A stretch of 64,000 nt of DNA from Hyphomicrobiales bacterium (GTDB lineage: Bacteria; Pseudomonadota; Alphaproteobacteria; Rhizobiales; Devosiaceae): the NCBI GenBank assembly GCA_026981645.1, contig JALSII010000001.1:47584-111583 (forward strand), read 5' to 3'. The translations under genes and the position numbers were made by a program. The notes beneath the pieces were generated by a model, which was not told the DNA's origin, searched no databases, and saw nothing but the letters and a program-made list of their open reading frames with translations. Positions 8,405 to 17,532 of this stretch are shown here, in pieces. How positions within the stretch are numbered: position 1 is the stretch's first letter; every line of letters starts with the position of its first letter.

Positions 8405-9274
8405 ATGAACGAGAAACCAACACGCCTCGGACGCGGTTTGGCCGCTCTGATTGGAGATGTGGCACCAATAGATGCGCCGCGTGTGGTTGAGGCAAATGGT
8501 CTGAAGCGGCTGCCGGTGGAGTTTATCATTGCCAACCGCAACAACCCGCGCCGGGATTTTGATCCTGATCAGCTTGAGGAGCTTGCCAATTCCATCCGTG
8601 AGAAGGGTGTGATGCAGCCATTGCTGGTGCGCCCTGGTGGCGACGACCCTGATGTCTATGAGATTATTGCCGGGGAACGGCGCTGGCGCGCGGCACAGGC
8701 CGCCGGGCTTCATGAGGTCCCGGTTATTATACGCGATGTGGACGACAAGGAAGCGCTGGAACTGGCGATTATTGAAAATGTTCAGCGCGCTGATCTTAAT
8801 TCCGTTGATGAGGCGATGGGGTATGGTGAGCTGATGGACCAGTTCGATTATACGCAAAGTGATCTGGCCCAGGTTATCGGCAAAAGTCGCTCCCATGTGG
8901 CTAATACGTTACGCCTGTTGCGTTTACCGGATGATGTGCTGGCTATGCTGTCCAAGGGGCAGCTGACAGCGGGGCATGCGCGTACACTGATTACAGCCAA
9001 GAACCCTTCGGCTCTGGCTGAGCGTATTGTGAAGGGCGGGCTTTCCGTGCGTCAGGCCGAAGCCCTGAGCCAAAAGCGGCTTGATGGCTCAGATGGTGCA
9101 AACAAGACAAGGCCTGTGGCCACAAAGAGCGCGGATACCCTGTCCCTGGAAAAGGAGCTTTCGGATTCGCTTGGGTTGAATGTCAGCCTTCAGACGAAGG
9201 GTGAATCTGGAAAGGTGGAAATCCGCTATAAATCCCTTGAGCAACTTGATGAAATCTGCCGCCGTCTGCGCTGA
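8405..9274 (+). CDS. parB: chromosome partitioning protein ParB
   Basis: ParB binds parS, uses CTP to clamp and slide on DNA, loads condensin and stimulates ParA. From the ATG at 8405, preceded by AAGGA, it has 289 residues. An N-terminal basic ParA-interacting segment (KPTRLGRGLAALIGD) is followed by the CTP-binding GERRWRAA motif (90-97), the ENVQRADLN segment, and a helix-turn-helix around 151-172. A C-terminal dimerisation domain completes it. The frame is open upstream into parA, but that part has no ParB homology. The next gene, holA, is convergent. Confidence 0.96.
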   Translation: MNEKPTRLGRGLAALIGDVAPIDAPRVVEANGLKRLPVEFIIANRNNPRRDFDPDQLEELANSIREKGVMQPLLVRPGGDDPDVYEIIAGERRWRAAQAAGLHEVPVIIRDVDDKEALELAIIENVQRADLNSVDEAMGYGELMDQFDYTQSDLAQVIGKSRSHVANTLRLLRLPDDVLAMLSKGQLTAGHARTLITAKNPSALAERIVKGGLSVRQAEALSQKRLDGSDGANKTRPVATKSADTLSLEKELSDSLGLNVSLQTKGESGKVEIRYKSLEQLDEICRRLR

Positions 9275-9421
9275 CTTTCCTGATGGTTGCCGTATGGCAA
9301 AACGTAAAACCGGGCCCACCAACGGAATTAAGGTCCAGGGAGCGTGCTTTTTCTGGCAAGGCTTTTTGTTCAGCCTACCCCATTTACTGATAACCGGGTT
9401 CCCCCTTATCGGTGGTGCGTC

Positions 9422-10465
9422 CTAACGTCTGGATGCTGCCATACAAAGGGCAAGCAAGGTGCGGCGCGCGATGGTCTCGTCGAGGGCGGGCTGTTGACGG
9501 GACTGGTGGATTGCAGTGTTGATGCGCTCTGCCGCTCTGGCAAGGTTCTTGTCGTTCCACAGGCGCAATTGTTGCTCAATTGAAGTTTTTCGGGAAAAAT
9601 GGGGGCGTGGGTGACTGCGATTTAATACATCGTTGACCAAGAGGCCCTGGTCAATCTGTGCTCTGGCCAAGCGCAAGAACAAAAAATGATTGAGCGATGC
9701 GATAAGTATGCGCTGGGGATCAAGGGATGCGCCAAAGGCACGGCCAAGAGCTGTTTCCAGGTTTGCGGCATGACCGGTGCCGGTGGCATCAACAATCCGA
9801 TCGGTTGTGATTGTTGTATTATCTCCGCAGAGCTCTACAACATCATTTATGGTTAATATTTTGCTTTGGCTGGCGTAAATGGAGAGCTTTTCAAGCTCGC
9901 GCCTTGTTACTTCTCGATCATTGCCCAGGCTATCGCGGAGCAGACTTAACGCCTCCCTCTCAACATTAATGCCGGCATCCCTGAAGGTTTGTTCAATGAG
10001 ACCGGAGAGGGTGCCGGCATTGTCCGCATAGCAGGGAAGTGTACGGGCATCGGGGGATTTTTCTGCGAGCGCCCGCAGCTTGTCACGGGGCAAAAGGTTG
10101 CCTGCTTCTATGATGATTTTGGCTTCAGGCATGTCCTTGAGCAGGCCTTCAACAGCGGGCGCAAGTGCTTTGCTCGCATTACGCAGGCGAATGACAGGGG
10201 CGTCGCCAAAAAGCGAGGTGGTGCGTGCTTCGACAGCAAGGCGCCCTGGGTCCGCATCAATATCGGCCATGTCAAGGGTGCTGAGTTGGAGGGAGTTAGA
10301 AGAATTGTCCGCGCCGGCTCCAGCGTTCTCCAGAAAATATGTGATCAGCCTTTGAGCGTTCTCACGCACCAGGCCAGCATCGGGGCCATAAACAAGAAAA
10401 ATACCATTCTTGAGGGTGGGCCGAATGACAAAGTGCTCTACCTCATGTGCCTTCAGAGCCGTCAT
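9422..10465 (-). CDS. holA: DNA polymerase III subunit delta
   Basis: HolA is the wrench subunit of the clamp loader that opens the beta sliding clamp. The 347-residue protein begins with the family segment GIFLVYGPDAGLVRENAQRL and keeps the delta layout: N-terminal AAA-like fold without a functional Walker A, then the C-terminal collar domain with the DREVTRRELEKLSIYA segment. Its ATG overlaps the lptE stop by 4 bp (ATGA), so it is the last gene of leuS-lptE-holA. It ends 147 bp from parB, which converges on it. That short gap shows only a poor imperfect hairpin around GATAAC/TTATC and no clear terminator. Confidence 0.93.
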   Translation of the reverse strand: MTALKAHEVEHFVIRPTLKNGIFLVYGPDAGLVRENAQRLITYFLENAGAGADNSSNSLQLSTLDMADIDADPGRLAVEARTTSLFGDAPVIRLRNASKALAPAVEGLLKDMPEAKIIIEAGNLLPRDKLRALAEKSPDARTLPCYADNAGTLSGLIEQTFRDAGINVEREALSLLRDSLGNDREVTRRELEKLSIYASQSKILTINDVVELCGDNTTITTDRIVDATGTGHAANLETALGRAFGASLDPQRILIASLNHFLFLRLARAQIDQGLLVNDVLNRSHPRPHFSRKTSIEQQLRLWNDKNLARAAERINTAIHQSRQQPALDETIARRTLLALCMAASRR

Positions 10466-11013
10466 TTCATATCAGACAAAGACTGCCCGGTTTGTGCTGG
10501 TGTCAGTGTTTCACGATTCATGAGTACCCCCAGCAGTGTGAGACGGATGGTTTCGGCCAACTGGAAGGCTGCGCGTTCGGCGGCTTCGTTGGCGGCTTGC
10601 TGATTGGCCAGAGACTGGTTCGATTTTGTGTAGGAGGCTGAAGCTGTTCTGGTGCCGGTAAATACCGGTTCGTCAGTCATGGGATCAGTCACAACTATTA
10701 TACCTTCAACGCTGACAGTGTTCGGTCCCGGGCGCACAGAGGAAGAAGAAACCCTGACGGAAACCACAAGGGCCGCCGGGTCCAAAGAGCGTCCGAACCG
10801 GGCGACCAGTTCGTTGATAACGATCTGTTCAAGACGCGATCCAGGGCTTTTGAAAGAAAGGTTATAGGCAATGTCGGTTGCTGCGCGATCTCCATAGACA
10901 GGAGCGAATGAGCAAGCAGCAAGCACCAGTGGCGCCAGCAGCATCAACATCAGGCGTACCGCCCTTGCAGGCAGTTGAGCAAGGAGGGGGGAGGTTTGCT
11001 TAAACAACAACAT
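10462..11013 (-). CDS. lptE: LPS-assembly lipoprotein LptE
   Basis: LptE is the outer-membrane lipoprotein that plugs LptD and helps insert lipopolysaccharide. The protein has a hydrophobic signal sequence ending in the lipobox LVLAAC (lipidated Cys at about residue 34), then SFAPVYGD, the usual sequence of alphaproteobacterial LptE. From the ATG at 11013 it has 183 residues; the frame is open to 11037 inside leuS. It overlaps leuS by 14 bp and holA by 4 bp, so the three genes are translationally coupled. The assignment rests on lipobox, length and the conserved leuS-lptE-holA order. Confidence 0.88.
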   Translation of the reverse strand: MLLFKQTSPLLAQLPARAVRLMLMLLAPLVLAACSFAPVYGDRAATDIAYNLSFKSPGSRLEQIVINELVARFGRSLDPAALVVSVRVSSSSVRPGPNTVSVEGIIVVTDPMTDEPVFTGTRTASASYTKSNQSLANQQAANEAAERAAFQLAETIRLTLLGVLMNRETLTPAQTGQSLSDMK

Positions 11014-13666
11014 TGACAATCCTGTTTGGTACGACAATCAGCTTTTTTGGACTTTTGCCTTCAAGAATGCGATTAACTCTGTCCAGAGACAAGGCCTTTG
11101 TTTCTATCAGCGCGCGCGGCGCATCCAGCGGCACTTCAATTTCTCCCCGACGCTTACCGTTAACCTGCACCGGAAGTGTGACGGTTTCTTGAATCAGCAG
11201 GGTGTGATCGACCTCAGGCCACAACGCGTCGCAGACCAACCCTTCCTTTCCAAGCAATTGCCAGCAGGATTCGGCGAGGTGAGGCATGAAGGGAGAAAAC
11301 AGGACTACAAGGTGTTCGATTGCAACCCGCAAAACGCCAAGACGAGTGGTGCTGGGCATTTCAGCCGCCTGAGGGAGAAATCTGCTCAGGGCGTTGGTAA
11401 GATCGTGTATCTGGGCAATGGCGCGATTGTAGCGCAGACCCGAAAGCTCGGTGCCCACATCACGGCTGGTGCGGTGAACGTGGGCCAGAAATATTCTGGC
11501 GGTTTCGTCATCACCCGTTGAGGGTTGTGGAGATTGAGCACAGAGAGAGTGGGACTGGTGGATGAGTTTCCACAGACGTTGAACAAACCGGGAAGCGCTG
11601 TCGATGCCGGCCTCGGACCATTGCATATCGCGTTCTGGAGGCGAATCAGAAAGTACAAACCAGCGCACCGCATCCGCCCCGTGGGACTTCAGTATATCTT
11701 CGGGGTCAATGCCGTTAAGCTTGGACTTTGACATTTTTTCAATGCCGCCAATATGTGCCGGTTTGCCAGAGCTGAGTTGTGTTGCTGTTCGCTTGCCATC
11801 AACGGTTGTTATAGAAACCTCACCGGGCGCAAGCCAGTTACCGTTGGCGTCCTTGTAGGTTTCATGGGTGACCATTCCCTGGGTGAACAATCCCTTGAAG
11901 GGTTCTTCAAGGGAGAGGTGGCCGGTCTTTTTCAGGGCTCGGGTGAAAAAGCGCGAATAGAGCAGATGCAAGATAGCGTGCTCCACCCCGCCGATATACT
12001 GATCAACCGGCAGCCAGTTGTCGGCAATCGCAGGTACGGTGGGTGTGCTGGCGTGAGGAGAGGTGAAGCGGGCGAAATACCAGGAGCTGTCAACGAACGT
12101 GTCCATGGTGTCGGTTTCCCGGCGTGCCTCAAGATTGCAGGAGGGACAGTTCACATGCTTCCACGTGGGGTGATGTTCGAGCGCATTCCCCGGTTTTGAA
12201 AAATCCACATCCTCGGGAAGGCGCACGGGCAGGTCGGCGTCGGGGACCGGAACCTGGCCGCAATTATCACAATGGATAATGGGTACGGGGCAGCCCCAAT
12301 AACGCTGACGGGAAATGCCCCAGTCGCGCAGGCGAAAATTTGTCTGCCGCTCCCCTTGAGGGTGCCCGAACATCTCTACGGCTCCCAGCCGGGTTGCCAC
12401 TTCATCAAAAGCGGCGGAGGGACTCATGCCATCAAGGAAGAGGGAGTTGATCATAACGCCGTCATCGGAATAGGCGGTGTCGGTAATCTCAAATGTGTTT
12501 TTGTCTTCTCCAACGGGCATGACAACTGCCCTGACATCAAGGCCATAGGTCCGGGCAAAATCCAGGTCGCGCTGGTCTGCTGATGGACATCCAAAGATGG
12601 CACCGGTTCCGTAATCCATCAGTACAAAATTGGCCACATAGACAGGTAGCTTCAGTTTGGGGTCAAACGGATGTTTCACGTGAATCCCGGTTTCAAACCC
12701 TTCCTTTTCGAGAGTCTCCAGTGTGGCGGTGCTCGTGCCCACGGAAAGGCATTTTTTTATAAAGGCCTGAAGCTCCGGGTTGGTTTTTGCCGCCTCGGTT
12801 GCCAGGGGGTGGTTGGCAGCGATGGCCATAAAAGAAGCACCAAAAATCGTGTCGGGGCGCGTGGTGTAGATTTCAAGGACATCAAAGTCCTCAGGAATGG
12901 GAGCAGAAGATCCCTCGCCTGACCTGTCAATTTCCCACCGGATCCGCATGCCTTCTGATTTTCCAATCCAGTTGCGCTGCATAGTACGGACATTCTCTGG
13001 CCAGTCCTTCAGTTCATCAGTGGCTTCAAGAAGCTCCTCGGCGTAATCGGTGATTTTGAAAAACCACTGAACCAGTTCGCGTTGTTCAACAATAGCGTCA
13101 GAACGCCAGCCGCGCCCGTCGATAACCTGTTCGTTAGCCAGAACCGTCATGTCCACCGGGTCCCAGTTGACCATGGACTTTTTTCGCACGATCAGTCCGG
13201 CCTGGAGAAAATCCAGAAACAGGCGCTGTTGCTGTTCGTAATATTCGGGATCACAAGTGGCGAACTCCCGGGACCAGTCCAGGCTAAGCCCTATCAGCTT
13301 AAGCTGCCTTCGCATGGTGGCTATATTATCGTAGGTCACTGTTTTTGGATGAGAGCCGGTTTTAATAGCGGCGTTTTCGGCTGGCAATCCAAAAGCATCC
13401 CAGCCCATGGGGTGTAGAACGGCCTTGCCCAGGCTACGCTGGTAGCGGGCGATAACGTCGCCCATGGCATAGTTGCGTACGTGGCCCACATGCAGGCGGC
13501 CCGAAGGGTAGGGAAACATCTCAAGCACGTAGTATTTCTCGCGGGGATCGTTGTCGGCGAGCTCGAATGAGGCGTTTTCAGACCAGACTTGCTGCCAGTG
13601 CGGTTCGGCCTCTTTAGGGTTGAAACGTTCTGGTTCGTCCTGGGGATTTTTGGGCGTCGCTATCAC
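11000..13666 (-). CDS. leuS: leucyl-tRNA synthetase
   Basis: This class Ia synthetase charges tRNA-Leu. The 888-residue protein has HVGH (59-62) as its HIGH motif, KMSKS in the segment [13 protein letters not shown], and the large editing domain with [10 protein letters not shown]. The length is normal for the family. The apparent start is a GTG at 13666, 113 bp from the divergent yggS gene. The gene contains a 14/16 parS-like site at 12672-12687. It heads the leuS-lptE-holA operon. Confidence 0.96.
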   Translation of the reverse strand: MIATPKNPQDEPERFNPKEAEPHWQQVWSENASFELADNDPREKYYVLEMFPYPSGRLHVGHVRNYAMGDVIARYQRSLGKAVLHPMGWDAFGLPAENAAIKTGSHPKTVTYDNIATMRRQLKLIGLSLDWSREFATCDPEYYEQQQRLFLDFLQAGLIVRKKSMVNWDPVDMTVLANEQVIDGRGWRSDAIVEQRELVQWFFKITDYAEELLEATDELKDWPENVRTMQRNWIGKSEGMRIRWEIDRSGEGSSAPIPEDFDVLEIYTTRPDTIFGASFMAIAANHPLATEAAKTNPELQAFIKKCLSVGTSTATLETLEKEGFETGIHVKHPFDPKLKLPVYVANFVLMDYGTGAIFGCPSADQRDLDFARTYGLDVRAVVMPVGEDKNTFEITDTAYSDDGVMINSLFLDGMSPSAAFDEVATRLGAVEMFGHPQGERQTNFRLRDWGISRQRYWGCPVPIIHCDNCGQVPVPDADLPVRLPEDVDFSKPGNALEHHPTWKHVNCPSCNLEARRETDTMDTFVDSSWYFARFTSPHASTPTVPAIADNWLPVDQYIGGVEHAILHLLYSRFFTRALKKTGHLSLEEPFKGLFTQGMVTHETYKDANGNWLAPGEVSITTVDGKRTATQLSSGKPAHIGGIEKMSKSKLNGIDPEDILKSHGADAVRWFVLSDSPPERDMQWSEAGIDSASRFVQRLWKLIHQSHSLCAQSPQPSTGDDETARIFLAHVHRTSRDVGTELSGLRYNRAIAQIHDLTNALSRFLPQAAEMPSTTRLGVLRVAIEHLVVLFSPFMPHLAESCWQLLGKEGLVCDALWPEVDHTLLIQETVTLPVQVNGKRRGEIEVPLDAPRALIETKALSLDRVNRILEGKSPKKLIVVPNRIVNVVV
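12672..12687. promoter_or_regulatory. parS-like site 4 (14/16, inside leuS)
   Basis: TGTTTCACGTGAATCC keeps the left half and core of the ParB site and differs at two positions in the right half. It lies 5.6 kb from the perfect site, a normal spread for chromosomal parS clusters. It may be a weaker site. Confidence 0.6.
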
Positions 13667-13779
13667 TGGGCAGGGTCCTGGCTTATCTTGGTTTGATGTT
13701 GTGTTTTAGCGGGAAATTCGTTAGGCGAGCATCATCAGAAAACGCCCTTCAGGTCAACAATTAGAGCAGTATAGCGGCT

Positions 13780-14448
13780 ATGAGTGAAAATATCAGCGAG
13801 CGGCTTGAGTGTGTCAGGAACTGCATGAGACGGGCTGCGGCAAGGTTTGGTGATGCTTCAGACAAGGTTAAGCTGGTTGCCGTTTCAAAAACCTTTCCGG
13901 GTGAAGATATTTCTCCACTGCTTGAGGCGGGCCAGCGGGTCTTTGGGGAGAACCGGGTGCAGGAGGCGGTGGGCAAGTGGCCTCAGCTCAAGGCGCGATA
14001 TGATGGAGTTGAACTCCATCTTATCGGCCCACTGCAGACCAACAAAGTGCGCGAAGCTGTGGGGCTGTTTGATGTTATTGAAACATTAGACCGGGAAAAA
14101 CTGGCAAGGGTTCTGGCAAAAGAATTGAGCGGGACCGGCAAAAATATTGACTTGTTCGTGCAGGTCAATATCGGGCTGGAGCCTCAAAAATCGGGAATCG
14201 CTCCAGATGAGGCCACCGCCTTTGTGAAGCGCTGCAGGGACGAACATGGATTGAACATCACCGGCCTGATGTGTATTCCGCCTGCGGATGAAGCGCCAGG
14301 ACCATATTTTGCCCGGCTTGCCGGGCTGGCCAAAGATGCGGGGCTGGAAAAACTTTCCATGGGCATGAGTGCGGACTATGAAACCGCCATTGCCATGGGT
14401 GCAACTCATGTCCGGCTGGGTTCGGCGCTGTTCGGCTCACGGGGGTAA
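13780..14448 (+). CDS. PLP homeostasis protein YggS/PipY/PROSC family
   Basis: This 222-residue single-domain PLP-binding protein resembles the alanine racemase barrel. The lysine that carries PLP lies in KLVAVSKTFP (residue 37), and FGENRVQEAV, LHLIGPLQTNK and SMGMSADYETAIAMGATHVRLGSALFG are family signatures. These proteins buffer cellular pyridoxal phosphate and have no known catalytic reaction. The ATG at 13780 is clear. The gene is divergent from leuS, and a 173-bp gap separates it from the downstream response regulator. Confidence 0.93.
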   Translation: MSENISERLECVRNCMRRAAARFGDASDKVKLVAVSKTFPGEDISPLLEAGQRVFGENRVQEAVGKWPQLKARYDGVELHLIGPLQTNKVREAVGLFDVIETLDREKLARVLAKELSGTGKNIDLFVQVNIGLEPQKSGIAPDEATAFVKRCRDEHGLNITGLMCIPPADEAPGPYFARLAGLAKDAGLEKLSMGMSADYETAIAMGATHVRLGSALFGSRG

Positions 14449-14571
14449 CAATTTCTTTTGAGTCGCAATGGCTTGCGTTGTCCGGTAGCGCGGGCATTAA
14501 CCGTGCTACAAGCGTCACGGCCATTTGATTGGCGCGTTATTGAGCCGTGCATATGATGCGCCCCAGTAATG

Positions 14572-14594
14572 TTGGCTGCCGCGAGGGCAGCCAA
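14572..14594 (+). promoter_or_regulatory. 9-bp hairpin in the leader of the response regulator
   Basis: TTGGCTGCC (14572-14580) and GGCAGCCAA (14586-14594) form a perfect 9-bp stem around a 5-base loop, GCGAG. It ends 27 bases before the ATG of the regulator. There is no T-run, so it is unlikely to be a simple terminator of yggS. It could protect the 5' end or control translation. Confidence 0.5.
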
Positions 14595-14621
14595 GTGCAG
14601 AACCCTTGCGGAGTAGGGAAA

Positions 14622-15305
14622 ATGAACAAGAGACATTTATTTCTCGTCGATGACGACGCTGACTTGCGCCAGACACTGGTTGACCAGTTGGCTCACTACA
14701 AAGAATTCACCATCACAGAGGTTGGTACTGCAGGCGAGGCTTTGGAAAAAGTCAACAATGCTCATGTGGACCTTATGATTCTGGATGTGGGCCTGCCCGA
14801 CATGGACGGGCGTGAAGCAGTAAAAATTCTTCGCGGCAATGGTTTTAACAGTCCCATCCTGATGCTTACGGGGCATGACAGTGATTCCGATGAAATTCTT
14901 GGCCTGGAATCCGGGGCCAACGATTATGTAACCAAGCCGTTCAGGTTTTCGGTTCTTCTGGCCCGTATCCGAGCCGCCCTGCGTCAGCATGATCAAAGCG
15001 AAGATGTGGTGTTCACCATCGGACCCTATACGTTTCATCCGGCAGCAAAAACCCTTGAGCCACCCGAGGGCAGCAAGGTACGCTTGACCGACAAGGAAAC
15101 TTCAATTCTGAAATATCTTTACCGGCAGGGGGCCAAAACCATTTCCCGGGACATCCTGCTAAAGGAGGTGTGGGGCTACAATAATCGTGTGACCACGCAC
15201 ACGTTGGAAACGCATATTTACCGCCTGCGCCAAAAAATAGAGCGTGATCCTTCAAATGCAAGGTTGCTCGTAACCGAAGAAGGTGGTTATCGTCTGGTAC
15301 CCTAG
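14622..15305 (+). CDS. OmpR-family response regulator, CenR/OtpR-like
   Basis: The 227-residue protein has an N-terminal receiver domain (acidic triad D10-D12, phospho-acceptor D55 in MILDVGLPD, switch Thr in MLTGH, and the Lys in YVTKPF) and a C-terminal winged helix ending in THTLETHIYRLRQKIE and EGGYRLVP. It starts at the ATG at 14622 behind TAGGGAA; the longer upstream frame reads through the leader hairpin. It pairs with a cyclic-nucleotide-binding protein 24 bp downstream. That pairing is known for Brucella OtpR, the orthologue of the essential envelope regulator CenR, so an envelope role is likely. No cognate histidine kinase is adjacent. Confidence 0.85.
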   Translation: MNKRHLFLVDDDADLRQTLVDQLAHYKEFTITEVGTAGEALEKVNNAHVDLMILDVGLPDMDGREAVKILRGNGFNSPILMLTGHDSDSDEILGLESGANDYVTKPFRFSVLLARIRAALRQHDQSEDVVFTIGPYTFHPAAKTLEPPEGSKVRLTDKETSILKYLYRQGAKTISRDILLKEVWGYNNRVTTHTLETHIYRLRQKIERDPSNARLLVTEEGGYRLVP

Positions 15306-15329
15306 ACGGCACGGGATTCGGTAACGATT

Positions 15330-15791
15330 ATGCAGCTAGATGAAGCGGCGCACATTCTTGGCAGTGCGGATTTCTTTTCCATCTGCAATCTGGAGCAAAG
15401 GCGGATGCTTGCCTTTGCCGGCGAGCGGCGTACGCTGATGCCGGATGAAACCCTGTTTCGGGCTGGCGATGTCACCGAGGGGGCCTATGTGCTGATTTCG
15501 GGGGAGCTGGTTTCAAAGCAATCAGATGCCAAAAATTTACCTAGTGTGCCAATCATCCAGCCCGGTGCGGTGATCGGGGAATTGGCGCTTATTGCAAAGC
15601 ACCCGCGACGCGCCACTGTGAAAGCAGTTACGGCAGTGGAATTGCTGCTGGTTCCACGAGTGGCATTTTCCAAGCTGATACAGCAATATCCTGAAATAGC
15701 GCAGAAGGCTGCGGCAAAAGTCCGGCAGGATGTCAATACCTATGTAACGCCCCTTGTGAGCGCTAAGCAAAAAATCTCCGCCCGGCGCTAG
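15330..15791 (+). CDS. stand-alone cyclic-nucleotide-binding domain protein
   Basis: The 153-residue protein is a single CAP/PKA-type cyclic-nucleotide-binding domain with no DNA-binding or catalytic domain. The phosphate-binding cassette is visible as PGAVIGELALIAKHPRRATV. The domain could bind cAMP or cGMP, or be an unliganded scaffold. It lies 24 bp after the CenR/OtpR-like regulator; related genomes keep this pair and sometimes label it cAMP-dependent protein kinase regulatory subunit. A role in that regulator's pathway is inference from gene order. It converges on xthA with a 32-bp gap. Confidence 0.85.
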   Translation: MQLDEAAHILGSADFFSICNLEQRRMLAFAGERRTLMPDETLFRAGDVTEGAYVLISGELVSKQSDAKNLPSVPIIQPGAVIGELALIAKHPRRATVKAVTAVELLLVPRVAFSKLIQQYPEIAQKAAAKVRQDVNTYVTPLVSAKQKISARR

Positions 15792-15823
15792 GGTCATTTT
15801 CCAGATATTTTTTAAGTCAAGAT

Positions 15824-16627
15824 TCAAGCGATCCGGGTGATAACCGGCACATGGTCAGATGGTTTTTCCGTCCAGCCTCTGGCGGGACGGATAACATCGG
15901 AACTGATGGAGTGGGCGGCAACATCCGGGGTTGACCAGATATGATCGAGCCGACGGCCCCTGTCTGAGGCGTCCCAATCTTTTGCGCGATAGGACCACCA
16001 GGAATAAAGCTTGTTCTCGTGGGGAATATGCTTGCGCACCAGGTCAACCCAGTTGCGGCGTGACTGCAAACGCTCCAGAGCTTCAGTTTCCACCGGGGTA
16101 TGAGAAACAACTTTGAGCAATTGCTTATGGCTCCATACATCGTTTTCATGGGGTGCAATGTTGAAGTCTCCGGCGATGAGTTGGCTGCTGGCAAAGTCCT
16201 TTGAGTCAAACCAGTCTTGCATTTCTGCCAAAAACCCAAGCTTGTGTTTGAACTTGGGATTTGTTTCAGGATCAGCTTCGTCACCTCCGGCAGGTACATA
16301 AAAATTGTGAATGGTTACGGGGCCACGCCCGTAATCAATCTGAGCGGAGACATGGCGCGAATCTTCAATCTCGCAGAAGCGGCGCGCTTCAATATGGGTG
16401 AGTGGCATGCGTGATATGGTTGCCACGCCATGATAAGCCTTCTGCCCGTTCACGGCCTGGAACGGATATCCTGCAGCGGCAAACTCGGCTTCCGGGAATT
16501 GCTCATTGGTACATTTTATTTCCTGAAGGCACAGAACGTCCGGTTTGAAGACGGTGAGAAACTCTTCAATCATCGGGCGGCGCAGGCGAACGGAGTTGAT
16601 GTTCCAGGTCGCAAAGGTCAGGGGCAT
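15824..16627 (-). CDS. xthA: exodeoxyribonuclease III
   Basis: XthA is the AP endonuclease and 3'-5' exonuclease of base-excision repair. The 267-residue protein begins FATWNINSVRLRRP and carries LCLQEIK (metal-binding Glu), a GDFNIAP segment (catalytic Asp/Asn) and a terminal PSDHVPV (catalytic Asp-His). All are characteristic of the EEP nuclease family. It starts at the ATG at 16627, 85 bp downstream of lolA on the same strand. Confidence 0.95.
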   Translation of the reverse strand: MPLTFATWNINSVRLRRPMIEEFLTVFKPDVLCLQEIKCTNEQFPEAEFAAAGYPFQAVNGQKAYHGVATISRMPLTHIEARRFCEIEDSRHVSAQIDYGRGPVTIHNFYVPAGGDEADPETNPKFKHKLGFLAEMQDWFDSKDFASSQLIAGDFNIAPHENDVWSHKQLLKVVSHTPVETEALERLQSRRNWVDLVRKHIPHENKLYSWWSYRAKDWDASDRGRRLDHIWSTPDVAAHSISSDVIRPARGWTEKPSDHVPVITRIA

Positions 16628-16712
16628 GGAAACGTCTCTTCAAAAATAAGCTTGGGGCACAGCCAGAAAACCTGGAACTGGGGCCGGGCCGTGTTGGTTT
16701 ATGTGGAAAATC

Positions 16713-17333
16713 CTAATCCCGGTCGGGAGAGGTATAGGTGGCATCGATGTAAAAGAAGGAGCGGGGAATTTCGACATCCCTGACTACATCATAGAGCGAA
16801 AATGTCAGCTCGCCGCCATTGGGTTCAATGAGCGTCCACTGCCAGAGTTCAAGTGTTTCGATCTCAAAGATAAGCGCAACCTGAACGGTGCCCACCGGAC
16901 TTTCGTCAAACAAGGTGATGGATATAAAAGTATCGGTTTTCACCACATCTGAGATGTTGGCGGAGAGCAAGTCAATTTCGTCAGCCAGAAACTGGCGTAG
17001 CGGAACCTTGTCCTGGGGGTAGGCAAACTTGGTGCGCTCGCGGCGATCTATGACATAAAATCCCCGGCCGGTTGATATGATTTCCTCCCGCGAAGGGGGG
17101 CCGTATTTGAAGCGGATTTTGTTGGGCCGCTCCAGAAAGAACGTGCCTTCAACTCGTCCGCCCGCACTATCTATCTGCAAAAAACGTCCGGCCATTGTTC
17201 TTATCTGAGTGTTGTGTTCAGAGATCGCACGGATCAGGTTGGTCTCTTCTTCAGTCAAAGTGTTTTCAAGGCCACCGGCGGGGCTAAGGGCTCCGAGGGA
17301 AAACAGGGCAAGAATGAACAGGCGTCTGATCAT
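16713..17333 (-). CDS. lolA: outer-membrane lipoprotein carrier protein LolA
   Basis: LolA ferries lipoproteins across the periplasm from LolCDE to the outer membrane. The 206-residue protein has a signal peptide (about 1-21, MIRRLFILALFSLGALSPAG). The mature domain contains MAGRFLQIDSAGGRVEGTFF and RPNKIRFKYGPPSREEIIST, typical of alphaproteobacterial LolA. It lies between ftsK and xthA on the same strand, a conserved arrangement in Rhizobiales. The 199-bp gap upstream carries a degenerate parS-like site. Confidence 0.9.
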   Translation of the reverse strand: MIRRLFILALFSLGALSPAGGLENTLTEEETNLIRAISEHNTQIRTMAGRFLQIDSAGGRVEGTFFLERPNKIRFKYGPPSREEIISTGRGFYVIDRRERTKFAYPQDKVPLRQFLADEIDLLSANISDVVKTDTFISITLFDESPVGTVQVALIFEIETLELWQWTLIEPNGGELTFSLYDVVRDVEIPRSFFYIDATYTSPDRD

Positions 17334-17461
17334 TTTATTTTCTCCAAAAATGATTGCTTGTCAGCGAATCACACGTGAATCTGATTGCCAGCTTAATGGC
17401 ATCGCCTCTCAGGGTGAAACAGAAATGGGGCAACAGCGAGCCGGAGCAGATTGCGCAAAAA

Positions 17462-17477
17462 AGTTTCACGTGAATCC
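17462..17477. promoter_or_regulatory. degenerate parS-like site (13/16)
   Basis: AGTTTCACGTGAATCC lies in the lolA-ftsK gap. It matches ParB sites in the core and left arm and shares the GAATCC right arm with the leuS copy. A poorer CACGTG match lies about 95 bp away at 17367-17382. Binding is uncertain. Confidence 0.35.
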
Positions 17478-17532
17478 ATCAATTGTGATGGTTCGTGACC
17501 GGGTCCTTTTAGAGGTGAACTAGGACCTGCCC

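Noticed and set aside
9275..9421. Terminator between convergent parB and holA
   Set aside because: Only an imperfect GATAACCGGG/CCCCCTTATC pairing with a 2-base loop is present and there is no T-run.
12162..12167. CACGTG core inside leuS as another parS
   Set aside because: The flanks do not match TGTTT/AAACA. The same holds for the CACGTG cores at 7446-7451 and 46267-46272.
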